A DNA stretch of 64,000 nt from Sphingomonas gellani. Its GTDB lineage: Bacteria > Pseudomonadota > Alphaproteobacteria > Sphingomonadales > Sphingomonadaceae. The stretch covers positions 41,248 to 105,247 of the forward strand of contig NZ_FOCF01000011.1 in NCBI RefSeq assembly GCF_900110035.1, read 5' to 3'. Below the pieces are notes generated by a model, which did no database searches, had not been told where the DNA came from, and saw only the letters and a list, made by a program, of their open reading frames with translations. Shown here in pieces: positions 30,094 to 39,779 of the stretch. Numbering within the stretch: position 1 is the first letter of the stretch; each line of letters starts with the position of its first letter. The translations under genes and the position numbers were made by a program.

Positions 30094-30363
30094 ATGATTA
30101 CCCTTTTCGTGCTGTCGGCCGCTCTTCAGGCAGGCACCACGCCGACAGCCGCACCTGCGCCGGCAACTGCGCCTTCACCTACCCAGGAGGCCGCTCCCAA
30201 GCTGCGGTGCAAGCGTCAGGCGGAAACGGGGTCCTATGTCCGCGCCACGCGCATCTGCCACACCGAAAAGGAATGGCGGGAGATCGAGCGCGGCAATTCG
30301 CTGGAAATGGATCGGTTCAGGGACCGCACGCCGATCAACTCGGCCCGCCCCCTGGGAAGCTGA
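30094..30363 (+). CDS. small secreted two-cysteine protein, unknown function
   Basis: 89 residues with an excellent ribosome site (AGGAGG) before the ATG. A hydrophobic start (ITLFVLSAALQAG) is followed by a Pro/Ala/Thr-rich spacer and a core KLRCKRQAETGSYVRATRIC, then HTEKEWREIERG. Two cysteines about 17 residues apart may form a disulfide in the periplasm. It resembles small conserved sphingomonad proteins with C..(A/E)TGS..R..C..W patterns; the role is unknown. A strong bidirectional terminator follows. Confidence 0.65.
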   Translation: MITLFVLSAALQAGTTPTAAPAPATAPSPTQEAAPKLRCKRQAETGSYVRATRICHTEKEWREIERGNSLEMDRFRDRTPINSARPLGS

Positions 30364-30398
30364 GACCGGCCGGGGCGGTTCCCAGTCGACACAAAAAA

Positions 30399-30421
30399 GG
30401 GGCGGACCATCGGTCCGCCCC
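30399..30421. terminator. bidirectional rho-independent terminator
   Basis: GGGGCGGACC and GGTCCGCCCC form a perfect 10-bp stem with a 3-base loop. It is followed by TTCTT on the plus strand and preceded by six A residues, which read as a U-run on the minus strand. It ends both the small secreted-protein gene and the TonB receptor gene whose stop is at 30445. Confidence 0.85.
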
Positions 30422-30444
30422 TTCTTCGTTACCCGGAACTTCGA

Positions 30445-33399
30445 TCAGAACTTCAGCTTCGCGCCGATCGCATAACGGCGGCCCAGCGCGTCGTAGGTCG
30501 ACGGATAGGTGTTGCCGCTGTTGAACGAGGTCGAACCCAGCGTGTTTCCGACAACCGGAGGCTTGTTGTTGAACAGGTTCGCCACAGTCACCGTGAACTC
30601 GAAATTGTCGGTCGCCTGGATGCGGCTCGACAGATCGAAATAGTGCTGCACGCCGATGCGCTGGAACTGTGCCAGGGGCGGATCGGTGTCGGCATTGTTG
30701 TCGTTCAGCAGCTCCTGAACCGCCAGCGGCTCATACTTCACCGAGTCCTGGAAGCGCCACAGCAGCGACACGTCCACTCCGTCGAAGCCGAGCGTGGTGC
30801 GCTGGTTGAAGCTGAATTCCGGCTGGATCGAACCACGGAACAGGCTGCCTGCGCCCGGGCTGCCGCAGCTGTTGCTGTAGTAGCCGACGCACTCGCGCAC
30901 CACCGACACCGGCGTCGCCTGGAAACGCGACCGGTTGGTCCAATTCCCGTTGAAGCTGAGGTCGAGCTTCGAGAAGCTCAGCTCGCGGTGGTAGTTGATC
31001 GCGACGTCGACGCCGTCCGTCCAGATCCGGCCGGAGTTCGAATAGTCCAGCGGAACATAGGCATCGGCGGTGCCGAACAGACCGCCGGTCAGCGGGTTGC
31101 GGCGGATCGCGGTGCAGGCCGGGTTTGTCGCGCTGAGGCCGGGGTTGTTGGCGACTTGGAAGCAGGCGTTCAGCGCATCGCCGAACGACGGCTGGCTGAT
31201 CGCGTCACGAACCTTGATGTTGTAGTAATCGGCCGTGATCGTCAGGCCCGGCACGAAGTCGGGACGCAACACGACGCCCGCGGTCCAGGTGGTCGCCTTT
31301 TCCACGCCCAGGTTGATGTTGCCGCTGGTCCGGTTGTTCGGCTGTGCCGACGGCTCGGCCTCGATGTTGCCGATGCTGGACGCGGGCGCGCCCTGCGCGA
31401 TGCAGATCGCGCGCAGCTGTGCGTTACCGAGCGGCGCCGCACCCTGGCAGGGATCGGTCGCGAAGTTGTCGAGACCGGTGACGGTGGGCGAGAACAGCTC
31501 GTTGATGTTCGGCGCACGGGTCGCACGCTGGTAGTTGCCACGGAACTTGACGCCGCTCACCGGCTCCCAGTTACCGCCGGCCTTCCAGGTCCAATTGTCG
31601 CCGGACGTGGAATAATCGGAGTAACGCGCGCCCAGTTCCAGCGTCAGCGCCTTGAAGAACGGCTTGTCGGCCAGCAGCGGGGCGATCAGCTCCGCAAAGG
31701 CTTCCTTGACGTTGTACTTGCCGAATGAGTCCGGGTTGGCCGCGCCGGCACCCAGCACCTCGTCCGGGGTCTGGCTGGGCAGGTCGGACGAGCTTTCGGC
31801 GGTGTAGTGACGATATTCGCCGCCGATCGCGATGCCGACCGGCTCGGTCGCACCAGGGCTGGTGAAGCCGAGATCGCCGGAGATCACGCCGCGCACCGTG
31901 CCGAGCGACGTCTTGGTCGCAGCGGTGGTGGGCACATTCAGGTAGGCGAACATCTGCGGCGTGATGCTTCCCGCCGCGCCGAACACGTTCAGCGGAACGC
32001 AGGCCGCGTCTTTGTTCAGGCAGGCGGTCGTGCTGGTCGCGTCCAGAGCCGCCTGGACGCGCGAACGCAGGCCTTGGCCGGTGCTGCGCGCGTTGTTCTC
32101 GCTCTCGCCATAGGTACCGTACACGTCGAAGCTGAGGTGCTCGGACAGGTCACCGCGCACACCGCCGCGAAGCTGGAACAGCTGCGTGGTGTACTCGGAG
32201 ATACGCGAACCACCCTCGACGAAGCGACGCGACAGCGTGGCGTTGAAGCTGCCCGTGGCGTTGGCGCAATCCACGACGCCATTGGCCGCACAGGCCGCGG
32301 CGCGGACACCGGCCGGCAGGTACGGGTTGGCATAGGGGATGGCGAACGAGTTGCCGAACGTGCCCGACGGCGCGATCACGGTCGACACCTTGTTCTTCGA
32401 GAACATGCCCTGGGCATAGGCCTCGATCCCGTCCGACACTTCATAGCGTGCGGTCGTGAACAGGTTGTACCGCTCGAACGGTGTCTGGAAGACGTTGTAC
32501 GGGTTGAAGTTGAAGAGCTGGTAGGTCGGCACCAGCGTGCCCGTCGCCGGGTTCAACTGACGCGTGCCGGTGCCGTTGCCCAGGTTGATGCGCAGCGGCA
32601 CGGTGGTGCCCGAACCGCTTTCCTCGCCCGTCACCGAGTCGATCTGGGCCGCCGCGAAGTCACGATCCCCCTGAAACACGGGCTTTGCCTTCTGATAGCC
32701 CATGCTGAACGTCACGTTGCCGCGGCCGTCCGCTAGGTTGGCACCGATCGTTCCGTCGACGCGGAAGACGTTGCCGTCACCCTGCTCGGTGATCTGCTCG
32801 GACGCGTTCAGCTCGAGCCCGGTGAAATCCTTGCGGGTGATGAAGTTCACCACGCCCGACACCGCGTCGGCGCCGTAGGTCGTGGTCGCACCGCCGGTCA
32901 GCACATCGACACGCTCGACCAGCGCCAGCGGGATGTTGTTCAGATCGACCTGACCGCTGAAGCCGGCGGGAACGATCCGCGAACCGTCGAGCAGCACCAG
33001 GTTGCGCTGCGGACCCAGGCCGCGAAGGTCGACGAACGACGCGCCGCCATTGCCGTTGTTCACTGCGGAACCGATGTTGGGGACGACACCAGGCAGGGTG
33101 CGCAGCACTTCCTCGGCGACGTTCGTCTGACGCAGGGTCAGTTCCTGCTGGCCGACGGTCGTGACCGGGCTGGACGATTGCAGGTTGGGGTTGCGGATCA
33201 GCGTGCCGGTGACGACCACGTCCTGGCCGGACTGCGCCTGGTCGGTCGGCGCAACTGCCTCTGCCGGCGCGGTGGTGGTCTGCTGCGGATCGACACCGGG
33301 GGTCTGGCCCGCCGCATCCTGCGCCAGCGCCGGCGCCGCGAACATGGCGCTCGCCATGACCGTGGAGGCGAGCAGGCCCGACTTCTTGAAGTTGATCAT
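30445..33399 (-). CDS. TonB-dependent outer-membrane receptor A
   Basis: 984 residues from ATG 33399, preceded by AGGGAAC. The signal peptide ends MFAAPALAQDA. The TonB-box region is QSGQDVVVTGTLIRNPNL, the plug (about 70-220) contains VAEEVLRTLPGVVPNIG and YGADAVSGVVNFITR, and a beta barrel of about 22 strands ends in KLKF, the C-terminal Phe expected for BamA-dependent insertion. Surface loops are Asn/Gly-rich and contain cysteine pairs. It transports a substrate that sequence does not identify. It is divergent from receptor B with 387 bp between them. Confidence 0.9.
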   Translation of the reverse strand: MINFKKSGLLASTVMASAMFAAPALAQDAAGQTPGVDPQQTTTAPAEAVAPTDQAQSGQDVVVTGTLIRNPNLQSSSPVTTVGQQELTLRQTNVAEEVLRTLPGVVPNIGSAVNNGNGGASFVDLRGLGPQRNLVLLDGSRIVPAGFSGQVDLNNIPLALVERVDVLTGGATTTYGADAVSGVVNFITRKDFTGLELNASEQITEQGDGNVFRVDGTIGANLADGRGNVTFSMGYQKAKPVFQGDRDFAAAQIDSVTGEESGSGTTVPLRINLGNGTGTRQLNPATGTLVPTYQLFNFNPYNVFQTPFERYNLFTTARYEVSDGIEAYAQGMFSKNKVSTVIAPSGTFGNSFAIPYANPYLPAGVRAAACAANGVVDCANATGSFNATLSRRFVEGGSRISEYTTQLFQLRGGVRGDLSEHLSFDVYGTYGESENNARSTGQGLRSRVQAALDATSTTACLNKDAACVPLNVFGAAGSITPQMFAYLNVPTTAATKTSLGTVRGVISGDLGFTSPGATEPVGIAIGGEYRHYTAESSSDLPSQTPDEVLGAGAANPDSFGKYNVKEAFAELIAPLLADKPFFKALTLELGARYSDYSTSGDNWTWKAGGNWEPVSGVKFRGNYQRATRAPNINELFSPTVTGLDNFATDPCQGAAPLGNAQLRAICIAQGAPASSIGNIEAEPSAQPNNRTSGNINLGVEKATTWTAGVVLRPDFVPGLTITADYYNIKVRDAISQPSFGDALNACFQVANNPGLSATNPACTAIRRNPLTGGLFGTADAYVPLDYSNSGRIWTDGVDVAINYHRELSFSKLDLSFNGNWTNRSRFQATPVSVVRECVGYYSNSCGSPGAGSLFRGSIQPEFSFNQRTTLGFDGVDVSLLWRFQDSVKYEPLAVQELLNDNNADTDPPLAQFQRIGVQHYFDLSSRIQATDNFEFTVTVANLFNNKPPVVGNTLGSTSFNSGNTYPSTYDALGRRYAIGAKLKF

Positions 33400-33786
33400 A
33401 TGGGTTCCCTGATTACCTTGTCCGACCTCCGGTTGAGATCCGGTCGCCGTTGCGCGGCTGGTATAAGGGGAAGGTTCGACGCACAATTTCGGTAGAGCGC
33501 AGCTCGCCGGTTTATGTCGCCTATGTGACAGTTGTGCAACGCAGCATGCCCACCATGCTGATCTCACGCATGAAAATGGCGGTTCGAGCGGATCCTACGC
33601 ATCGCGCCTGGCTAAACGGTGCGATTCTGCAACACATCTGAAGCAATCGCATTGTGGCAAAATCCGACAGCTTTACAGACCCATTGGCCCCACGCATGCA
33701 GGCCACTTAGCGTTCGATCATGTCTTGAGGGCAGCTCGGCGCGTAAGGCTGCTGCGAAACGGCGGCTACAAAAAAGGGATAAGATC
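33400..33786. other. intergenic region between the divergent TonB receptors
   Basis: 387 bases without a plausible gene. It must hold both promoters. GC content is visibly lower than in the surrounding coding DNA. I see no convincing -35/-10 pair or dyad. A ribosome-site-like AAAGGGAT lies 7 bases before the receptor B GTG. Confidence 0.5.
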
Positions 33787-36700
33787 GTGCATCAATCCTC
33801 CAGCAAGTTTTACCGGATGGCGTTGCTCGGTACGGCCGCTCCGCTCGCGTTAAGCCTGTTTGCGGCTCCTGCATTGGCGCAGGACAGTTCCAACGCGCCT
33901 GTTGGCGCCGCACAACAGAACTCCGCCACCCCCGCCAATACGTCTGCCAGTGCGCCAGAGGGCGGCGCGATGACCGCGGAGGCTCAGCAAGCTGGTACCC
34001 CGAGCAACATCAACGATCAGCCAGGCTCCAACGACATCGTCGTCACCGGCACGCTGATCCGCAACAGCTCCACCGCCACCGCCGCGCCTGTGACCACCAT
34101 CAGCGCGCAGGACTTTGCCAATCGTGGTCAGAACACGATCGCGGAAGCGTTGCAGACGATTCCCGCCAATGGCGCGGGCACCATGACGCGCGCCTGGAAC
34201 AGCTTTGGCTTCGCATCGGGCGCAACCGCCGTGTCGCTCCGCGGCCTGACGACCGGCAACACTCTGACGCTGTTCGATGGCCTGCGTTCTGCGATCTATC
34301 CGTTGGGCGACGACGGGCAGCGCAGCTTCGTCGATTTGAACACCATCCCGCAGGCGATCGTCGAAAAGGTCGACGTTCTGCAGGACGGCGCATCCTCGAC
34401 CTATGGCGCGGACGCGGTCGCGGGCGTGGTCAACGTCATCATCAAGAAGCAGATCGAGGGGCTCCACGCCAACGCATCGGCCGGCATTTCGCAGCGCGGC
34501 GACGGTGCCGAGCAGCGCGCGGACCTGACCTATGGTTATGGCCGGCTCAGCGAGCAGGGCTTCAACGTATACGTCAACGCGGAATACCAGCGCAGCAACC
34601 CGATCTACGCACGGGATCGCGGCTACCCGTTCAACACCAACGATTACAGCCGCGTTTGCGTGGCATCGGGCGACTGCCTGACCAACGAGACCATCAACGG
34701 CGTCCAGCCCGACGGAACGGTTTCCGCATTCGGCTCGACGCGCGTGCCGGCAGTGCGTCCATACCTGAACGGTCAGCCGGTCGGAAGCTGGCAGCTGTTG
34801 AACGGAGCGGCCGGGTGCCGCGATCTCACCGCGATCAATCTGACCCCCGCCCAACAGGCCGACCTTGCCGGGAAGGGCGCACCGACCGGGTCGCTGATCT
34901 GTCAGCAGGACAACATCAACGACTATCTGATGGAGATTCCGCAGCAGCAGCGTTTCGGTGCCACTGCCCACGTCACCGCGAACATCGGCAGCAATGCCCA
35001 GTTCTACGCGATGGCGAATTACTATCAGACGCAGACGAGCAGCAGCATCGCGCCGCTGACGTTCGCGGGACAGACGGCAGCCGGCGGTACGCAGTACACG
35101 CTCAGCCCGGTTCTGCTCCCCGTCTATGTCTGCCCACGCGGAACGGTCACCTGCACGGCCGCGAACGGCACGCTGAACCCGAACAACCCGTTTGCGGCCG
35201 CTGGTCAGCAGGCGCGCGTCAACTACCGGTACGATCAGCCGCGTGAGACGCTGACCAACGCCAAGACCTACCGCTTTGCGACCGGCATCTCCGGCTCGTT
35301 CGGCGAAGGCTGGAACTACAGCGCAGATGGCACCTATTCGCGGATCAACCTGGGTATCAAGCAGAAGAACTACTTCGTTGCCCAGCGCCTGCTTGACGTC
35401 ATCAACGACGGGTCGTTCAACTTCGTCGACCCTTCACTGAATACCCAGGACACCCGCGACTATATCGCGCCGACGAACGTCACCAACTCCAACTCGAAGC
35501 TGTGGCAGGTGCAAGGCACCCTGTCGAAGGCGCTGGTCACGATGCCGGGCGGTGACCTGACCGTCGCGGTAGGTGCGTCCTATCGCCATGAGTCGGTGTA
35601 CAACCCCAGCGCAAACCCGCCCAACGAAGCAAATCCGGCCGATCGCTACTATAGCATCAACGCGGTCAGCACGCAGGGAAGCCGCAACGTCCGTTCGGCC
35701 TTTTTCGAGATCGACGCTCCGGTTTTGAACATGTTGAGCCTCAACGCCTCGGGTCGCTACGACAACTATTCGTCCGGGCAGAAGAACTTCTCGCCGAAGA
35801 TCACGGCAATCTTCCGGCCGATCGAGCAGATCCGCCTGCGTGGAACCTACTCGCGCGGCTTCCGCATCCCGAGCTTCAACGAAGCTTATGGACAGCCGAC
35901 CACAGGCTACATCAACGCCACCGTTACGCCGGACCAGCCGGGTGGTGCCGCCTACATCGCGGCCCATGGTGGCAACGGGTATGCGACCCTGCCGTACAGC
36001 TATGGCCTGACGTCGAGCGGTAATCCGAACCTGGATCCGGAGAAGTCGACCAGCCTGACCGGCGGCATCGTGTTCGAACCCACACGCCGCATCTCGTTCA
36101 CGGCCGACTATTTCCACATCAAGATCAAGGGCCTGATCGGCGCGCCTGATTATTCGGGCGTGGAAGAAGCCTATTATGCCAACAACGGCGCGGTGAACCT
36201 TCCCGGCATCACCGTGGTTCCGGGCGTCGCAGACCCGGATCACCCGGGTGCCTTGCCGGCGCTGGGCTTCATCCAATACTCGTTCGTCAACACGACGTCC
36301 CAGATTGCATCCGGCCTCGACTTCTCGGGCACCGTGCGGTTGCCGCTCACCGACGGCATCAGCTTCACCAGCCGTGTCGACGCGTCCTATCTGATCAAGC
36401 TGCAGACGACGACGCCGGCCGGGAACGTGCAGCGGTTCGATGGATCGCTCAGCCCCTGCAACATCACCTCGTGCTCGGGCGCACCGAAATGGCGTGGTTC
36501 GTGGCAGAACACGCTGGACTTCGGCGGTGGCACGCTCAGCGCCACCGCCTATTATACCGGCGGCTACAGCATGGCTTCGGTCGACTACGGCGGCGATCCG
36601 GATGACTGCAAGGGGAGCATCGGATCGTCGGTGTACGGGACCTACAACGGCAACCCATACAAGTGCCGCGCCAAGCGCTTCATCGATGTCGACATGACCG

Positions 36701-36879
36701 GCAGCATCAAGGTGAGCGACCGGTTCACCCTATACGCGAACGTCCTGAACGTGTTCGACGTGAAGCCGGACTTCAATCCTGGTCAGACGTATGACGCGGG
36801 CTTCGGGTACAACGTCGCATGGGAAGCGCAGGGGTTCATCGGCCGCTTCATCCGCGTCGGCGCCAAGGTCGACTTTTAA
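33787..36879 (+). CDS. TonB-dependent outer-membrane receptor B
   Basis: 1030 residues from GTG 33787, or 1020 from ATG 33817. The signal peptide is MALLGTAAPLALSLFAAPALA and a Gln/Ala/Ser-rich stretch precedes the TonB box (SNDIVVTGTLIRNSSTAT). The plug includes TIAEALQTIPANGAGTM and YGADAVAGVVNVIIKKQ. The barrel carries an Asn/Tyr-rich repertoire and ends GAKVDF with a terminal Phe. The same GTLIRN signature as receptor A suggests the two are distant paralogs. An earlier in-frame ATG (33619) would add residues unlike any signal sequence. Confidence 0.9.
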   Translation: MHQSSSKFYRMALLGTAAPLALSLFAAPALAQDSSNAPVGAAQQNSATPANTSASAPEGGAMTAEAQQAGTPSNINDQPGSNDIVVTGTLIRNSSTATAAPVTTISAQDFANRGQNTIAEALQTIPANGAGTMTRAWNSFGFASGATAVSLRGLTTGNTLTLFDGLRSAIYPLGDDGQRSFVDLNTIPQAIVEKVDVLQDGASSTYGADAVAGVVNVIIKKQIEGLHANASAGISQRGDGAEQRADLTYGYGRLSEQGFNVYVNAEYQRSNPIYARDRGYPFNTNDYSRVCVASGDCLTNETINGVQPDGTVSAFGSTRVPAVRPYLNGQPVGSWQLLNGAAGCRDLTAINLTPAQQADLAGKGAPTGSLICQQDNINDYLMEIPQQQRFGATAHVTANIGSNAQFYAMANYYQTQTSSSIAPLTFAGQTAAGGTQYTLSPVLLPVYVCPRGTVTCTAANGTLNPNNPFAAAGQQARVNYRYDQPRETLTNAKTYRFATGISGSFGEGWNYSADGTYSRINLGIKQKNYFVAQRLLDVINDGSFNFVDPSLNTQDTRDYIAPTNVTNSNSKLWQVQGTLSKALVTMPGGDLTVAVGASYRHESVYNPSANPPNEANPADRYYSINAVSTQGSRNVRSAFFEIDAPVLNMLSLNASGRYDNYSSGQKNFSPKITAIFRPIEQIRLRGTYSRGFRIPSFNEAYGQPTTGYINATVTPDQPGGAAYIAAHGGNGYATLPYSYGLTSSGNPNLDPEKSTSLTGGIVFEPTRRISFTADYFHIKIKGLIGAPDYSGVEEAYYANNGAVNLPGITVVPGVADPDHPGALPALGFIQYSFVNTTSQIASGLDFSGTVRLPLTDGISFTSRVDASYLIKLQTTTPAGNVQRFDGSLSPCNITSCSGAPKWRGSWQNTLDFGGGTLSATAYYTGGYSMASVDYGGDPDDCKGSIGSSVYGTYNGNPYKCRAKRFIDVDMTGSIKVSDRFTLYANVLNVFDVKPDFNPGQTYDAGFGYNVAWEAQGFIGRFIRVGAKVDF

Positions 36880-36901
36880 AGCGTTCGAGATTGCATGATC
36901 G

Positions 36902-36931
36902 GGGCGGCTCCTTCGGAAGTCGCCCTTTTTT
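36902..36931 (+). terminator. rho-independent terminator after TonB receptor B
   Basis: GGGCGGCTCC, loop TTCG, and GAAGTCGCCC form a stem with one G-U pair and one mismatch, followed by six T residues at 36926-36931. It begins 23 bases after the receptor stop codon. Confidence 0.85.
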
Positions 36932-37255
36932 GCGCCATCTTCCGCAGGCCTCGCACTACGTCTGATTGGCGGCGGGAAGGGCGATCAATTGGAAGACAGC
37001 TTAAAGTAGGCGGTCGTCCTTCCACACAACCAGCGAAATCGAACGCTAGCACGCGCTAGGTACGGACGATGCCTAAAGTGTATCGGTACTCGTAGACTTC
37101 AGGCAGTGTGCCGTGTGCGACTGCCAAGCCTCACGCTGGCCGCAGCGGCGCAGGGCATGGGACCTACTGGTCAACGGGTGAGACGCACAGAAACTGTCAG
37201 CCAGCCGCCCGCCTTCTCACCGATCATATGCACAGAACGAAGCCGTTACGCTCTG
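36932..37255. other. gene-free stretch between convergent genes
   Basis: About 324 bases lie between the terminator and the end of the M23 gene. No frame with start, ribosome site and typical codon use was found, and GC content is visibly lower than its surroundings. A small dyad CTAGC-ACGC-GCTAG lies at 37046-37059. No tRNA, 6S, tmRNA or SRP RNA signature was recognised. It may be a decayed remnant. Confidence 0.4.
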
Positions 37256-38167
37256 CTACCGCATCGGCCCCGCGGCCAGCAGCGGGTCGAGCTTCGCGCC
37301 CTGCCATTGCAGGCTCCAGTGCAAATGCGGACCGGTCGCGCGGCCGGTTGCGCCGACCAGGCCGATCGGCTGGCCTTGCCGGACACGGTCGCCCACCGCC
37401 ACGTCGATGCGCGACAGGTGCAGGAACGCGCTGTTCAGCCCCATGCCGTGGTCGATCATCAGCAGGTTGCCCTCCAGCGTGAACGGCGCGTCGGCGGCCA
37501 GGATCACCACCCCATCGGCCGGGGCGGTCACGAGCGTTCCGGTCGGCCGCGCGATGTCGATGCCCGAATGGTACGACCCCGCCTCGCCATTGGCGTAGAT
37601 CCGCTGCGACCCGAACAGCGTCGAGATGCGCCCCGTCACGGGCCAGGAGAAGCGTTGCCGCCACCCCGCCGCGTCGGTGGTCAGCGCCCGGGCGGCGACG
37701 ATACGGGCAAGCTCGGCCGGCCGGCGCGCGGCGAACTCGGGCTGGGGCACCGGAACCTTCGGCAAGCTCGACAGACGGGAGATGTCCCACGCGCGTGGAG
37801 CGACCGTCAGCGGGACAGTCATTCTCGACCCATCCGTGCCGGTGACCGTCAGCGTCGCGGAAGGCGTGGCGTCGCGGTCGAAGCCGAAGACGAAACGCCC
37901 GTCGGGTGCCACCGCGACGGTCCTGCCGTCCAACGACAGCGCCGCCGTGCCGGGTGCGGCCTGGCCGGTGATCAACCCGCCCTGGATCATCTGCCCAGAC
38001 AGGCTCGGTGCACTGGCGGCGCGTGCCGGCACCGGCGGCGGCGCGGGCGGCGTGACCGGTGACTGTGCCGGCGGAGGTGAGGCCGGCGGCTGCACGTTGG
38101 GGACGCACGCGCCCGTCACCGCCACCAGCATCAGGGCCACGGCACTGCCCGCGCGGATGCCCGTCAT
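37256..38167 (-). CDS. M23 peptidase-domain lipoprotein
   Basis: 303 residues from ATG 38167. The lipoprotein signal is VALMLVAVTGACVPN (lipobox VTGAC). A Pro-rich spacer and a beta domain of about 100 residues precede the M23/LytM domain at about 190-300, where SYHSGIDIARPTGT carries the first zinc ligands (His and Asp), and HLHWSLQWQG the last histidines. All LytM zinc residues appear, so it is probably an active peptidoglycan endopeptidase rather than an EnvC-type activator. It overlaps the DUF2093 stop by 4 bases. Confidence 0.88.
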   Translation of the reverse strand: MTGIRAGSAVALMLVAVTGACVPNVQPPASPPPAQSPVTPPAPPPVPARAASAPSLSGQMIQGGLITGQAAPGTAALSLDGRTVAVAPDGRFVFGFDRDATPSATLTVTGTDGSRMTVPLTVAPRAWDISRLSSLPKVPVPQPEFAARRPAELARIVAARALTTDAAGWRQRFSWPVTGRISTLFGSQRIYANGEAGSYHSGIDIARPTGTLVTAPADGVVILAADAPFTLEGNLLMIDHGMGLNSAFLHLSRIDVAVGDRVRQGQPIGLVGATGRATGPHLHWSLQWQGAKLDPLLAAGPMR

Positions 38168-38364
38168 CGCGGCGCCATCGCCTCGCTGGCGAGCTGTGCG
38201 GTGGCGTAGGGCTCCTGCCGCGCCACGCTCCAATACCGCAGCTCGTCCAGTGCGATACGGCCGCCCGACGCGGCGCAGATCACATGATCACCCGGCGACA
38301 GCACGCGAAAGCCGTTCATCAGGAAGTGGAGGCGCGCGGGTCGGTCGGTGTTGGACATCAGCAT
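38164..38364 (-). CDS. DUF2093 protein
   Basis: 66 residues (64 from the second ATG at 38358). NGFRVLSPGDHVICAASGGRIALDEL and RYWSVARQEPY are the family signature. DUF2093 is small and nearly confined to alphaproteobacteria, and its function is unknown. It lies between xseA (32 bp upstream) and the M23 gene (ATGA overlap), so the three are likely one transcript. Confidence 0.85.
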   Translation of the reverse strand: MLMSNTDRPARLHFLMNGFRVLSPGDHVICAASGGRIALDELRYWSVARQEPYATAQLASEAMAPR

Positions 38365-38396
38365 GGCAGGGTCCTGCGTGAATCGGGGATCGGGGA

Positions 38397-39779
38397 TCAG
38401 AGCAGCGTCGGCTGTTCGGGTCTGCCGGCCAGATACGTCCGGCCGCCGCCACGCTCAACCTTGACGTCCACCGTCTGCCCCTGGCGGAACACCAGGCGCA
38501 ACGCGCCGGCGGCCCGCGCGGCGGCGGCATCGGTGACGGTGTGCCCGTCGCCGCGCGCCTCGACACGGGCGTAACCCCGCTCAAGGATCCGGTCTGGATT
38601 GAGCGATTCGACCAGCCGCCACAGGTCGGACAGGCGCGCCCTCGCCGCCTCGACCCTGCGCGTCAGCACCGCCGGGCGCAGCGCGCCGGCCTGGCGGTCC
38701 AGCGTGCCCCGCGCCTGGATCACGCGCCGCTCCAGCGCACGGTCCAGCCGCCCGGCCAGATCGTCCGCGCGTTGACGCTGCGGACCCAGCAGCTGGTCGC
38801 GCCGGGGCAGCAAACGCGCTGCCGCGGCCAGCTTCTCGCCGCCACGCTGGTGATAGCGGCGGGCGCACCGCTCCGTGCGCTGGGCATAGCCCTCGATCGT
38901 CAGCCGCAGGTCGGCCAGCACCGGCACCGCCATCTCCGCCGCGGCGGTCGGCGTCGGCGCGCGCAGGTCGGCGGCATAGTCGCACAGCGTCGTGTCGGTC
39001 TCGTGCCCGACCGCGGAGATCACGGGGATGCGACACTCCGCCACCGCGCGCACCACCGGTTCCTCGTTGAAGGCCCACAGGTCCTCGATCGACCCACCGC
39101 CACGTGCGACGATGACAAGGTCGGGGCGCGGCACACCGCCCGATCCATCCGCTGGCAGGGCATCGAAGCCGCGTACGGCAGCAGCGACCTCCGCCGCCGC
39201 CCCCTGCCCCTGCACCTTGACCGGCCACACCACGACATGGGTCGGGCATCGATCCTCCAGCCGGTGCAGGATGTCGCGGATCACCGCGCCGGTCGGCGAC
39301 GTGACCACGCCGATGACGCGGGGCAGGTATGGCAGCGGCTGTTTCCGCTCCCGCGCGAACAGACCCTCGGCCGACAGCTGCGCCTTCAGCTTCTCGAACA
39401 GGGCCATCAGCGCGCCGGCCCCGGCCAACTCCATGCGCTCGATCACGATCTGGTATTTGGACCGGCCGGGATAGGTGGTCAGCCGGCCGGTCGCGATCAC
39501 CTCTATCCCGTCCTGCGGCTGGAACGGCAGGCCCGCCGCCGACCCCTTCCACATCACGCCGTCGATGATCGCGGCATCGTCCTTCAGGCACAGATAGGCG
39601 TGGCCCGACGCCGCGCGCTTGTATCCGGAAATCTCGCCGCGCAGGCGGACATGGCCGAACTCGCCCTCCACCATCCGCTTCAGCCGCCCGGACAGTTCGC
39701 TGACCGACACAGCCAGCGCGTTGTCCCCCGGCGTCGCCTCGGCTACCAGCCGGGAAGTTTCGGAAAAGGGATCGGTCAT
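38397..39779 (-). CDS. xseA: exodeoxyribonuclease VII large subunit
   Basis: 460 residues from ATG 39779. The N-terminal OB fold ([40 protein letters not shown]) is followed by the catalytic region with [35 protein letters not shown] and [18 protein letters not shown], then a coiled-coil arm rich in Arg/Leu. XseA with XseB degrades single-stranded DNA into oligonucleotides in repair; XseB is not in the window. Its start codon overlaps that of purD on the other strand (CATG). Confidence 0.95.
   Translation of the reverse strand: MTDPFSETSRLVAEATPGDNALAVSVSELSGRLKRMVEGEFGHVRLRGEISGYKRAASGHAYLCLKDDAAIIDGVMWKGSAAGLPFQPQDGIEVIATGRLTTYPGRSKYQIVIERMELAGAGALMALFEKLKAQLSAEGLFARERKQPLPYLPRVIGVVTSPTGAVIRDILHRLEDRCPTHVVVWPVKVQGQGAAAEVAAAVRGFDALPADGSGGVPRPDLVIVARGGGSIEDLWAFNEEPVVRAVAECRIPVISAVGHETDTTLCDYAADLRAPTPTAAAEMAVPVLADLRLTIEGYAQRTERCARRYHQRGGEKLAAAARLLPRRDQLLGPQRQRADDLAGRLDRALERRVIQARGTLDRQAGALRPAVLTRRVEAARARLSDLWRLVESLNPDRILERGYARVEARGDGHTVTDAAAARAAGALRLVFRQGQTVDVKVERGGGRTYLAGRPEQPTLL

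Noticed and set aside
33619..33786. Upstream extension of TonB receptor B from an ATG at 33619
   Set aside because: The added residues form no signal peptide and would hide the real one; a GTG with a ribosome site lies at 33787.
36932..37255. A non-coding RNA (6S, tmRNA, SRP or RNase P) in the gap
   Set aside because: No conserved core of any of these was found on either strand.
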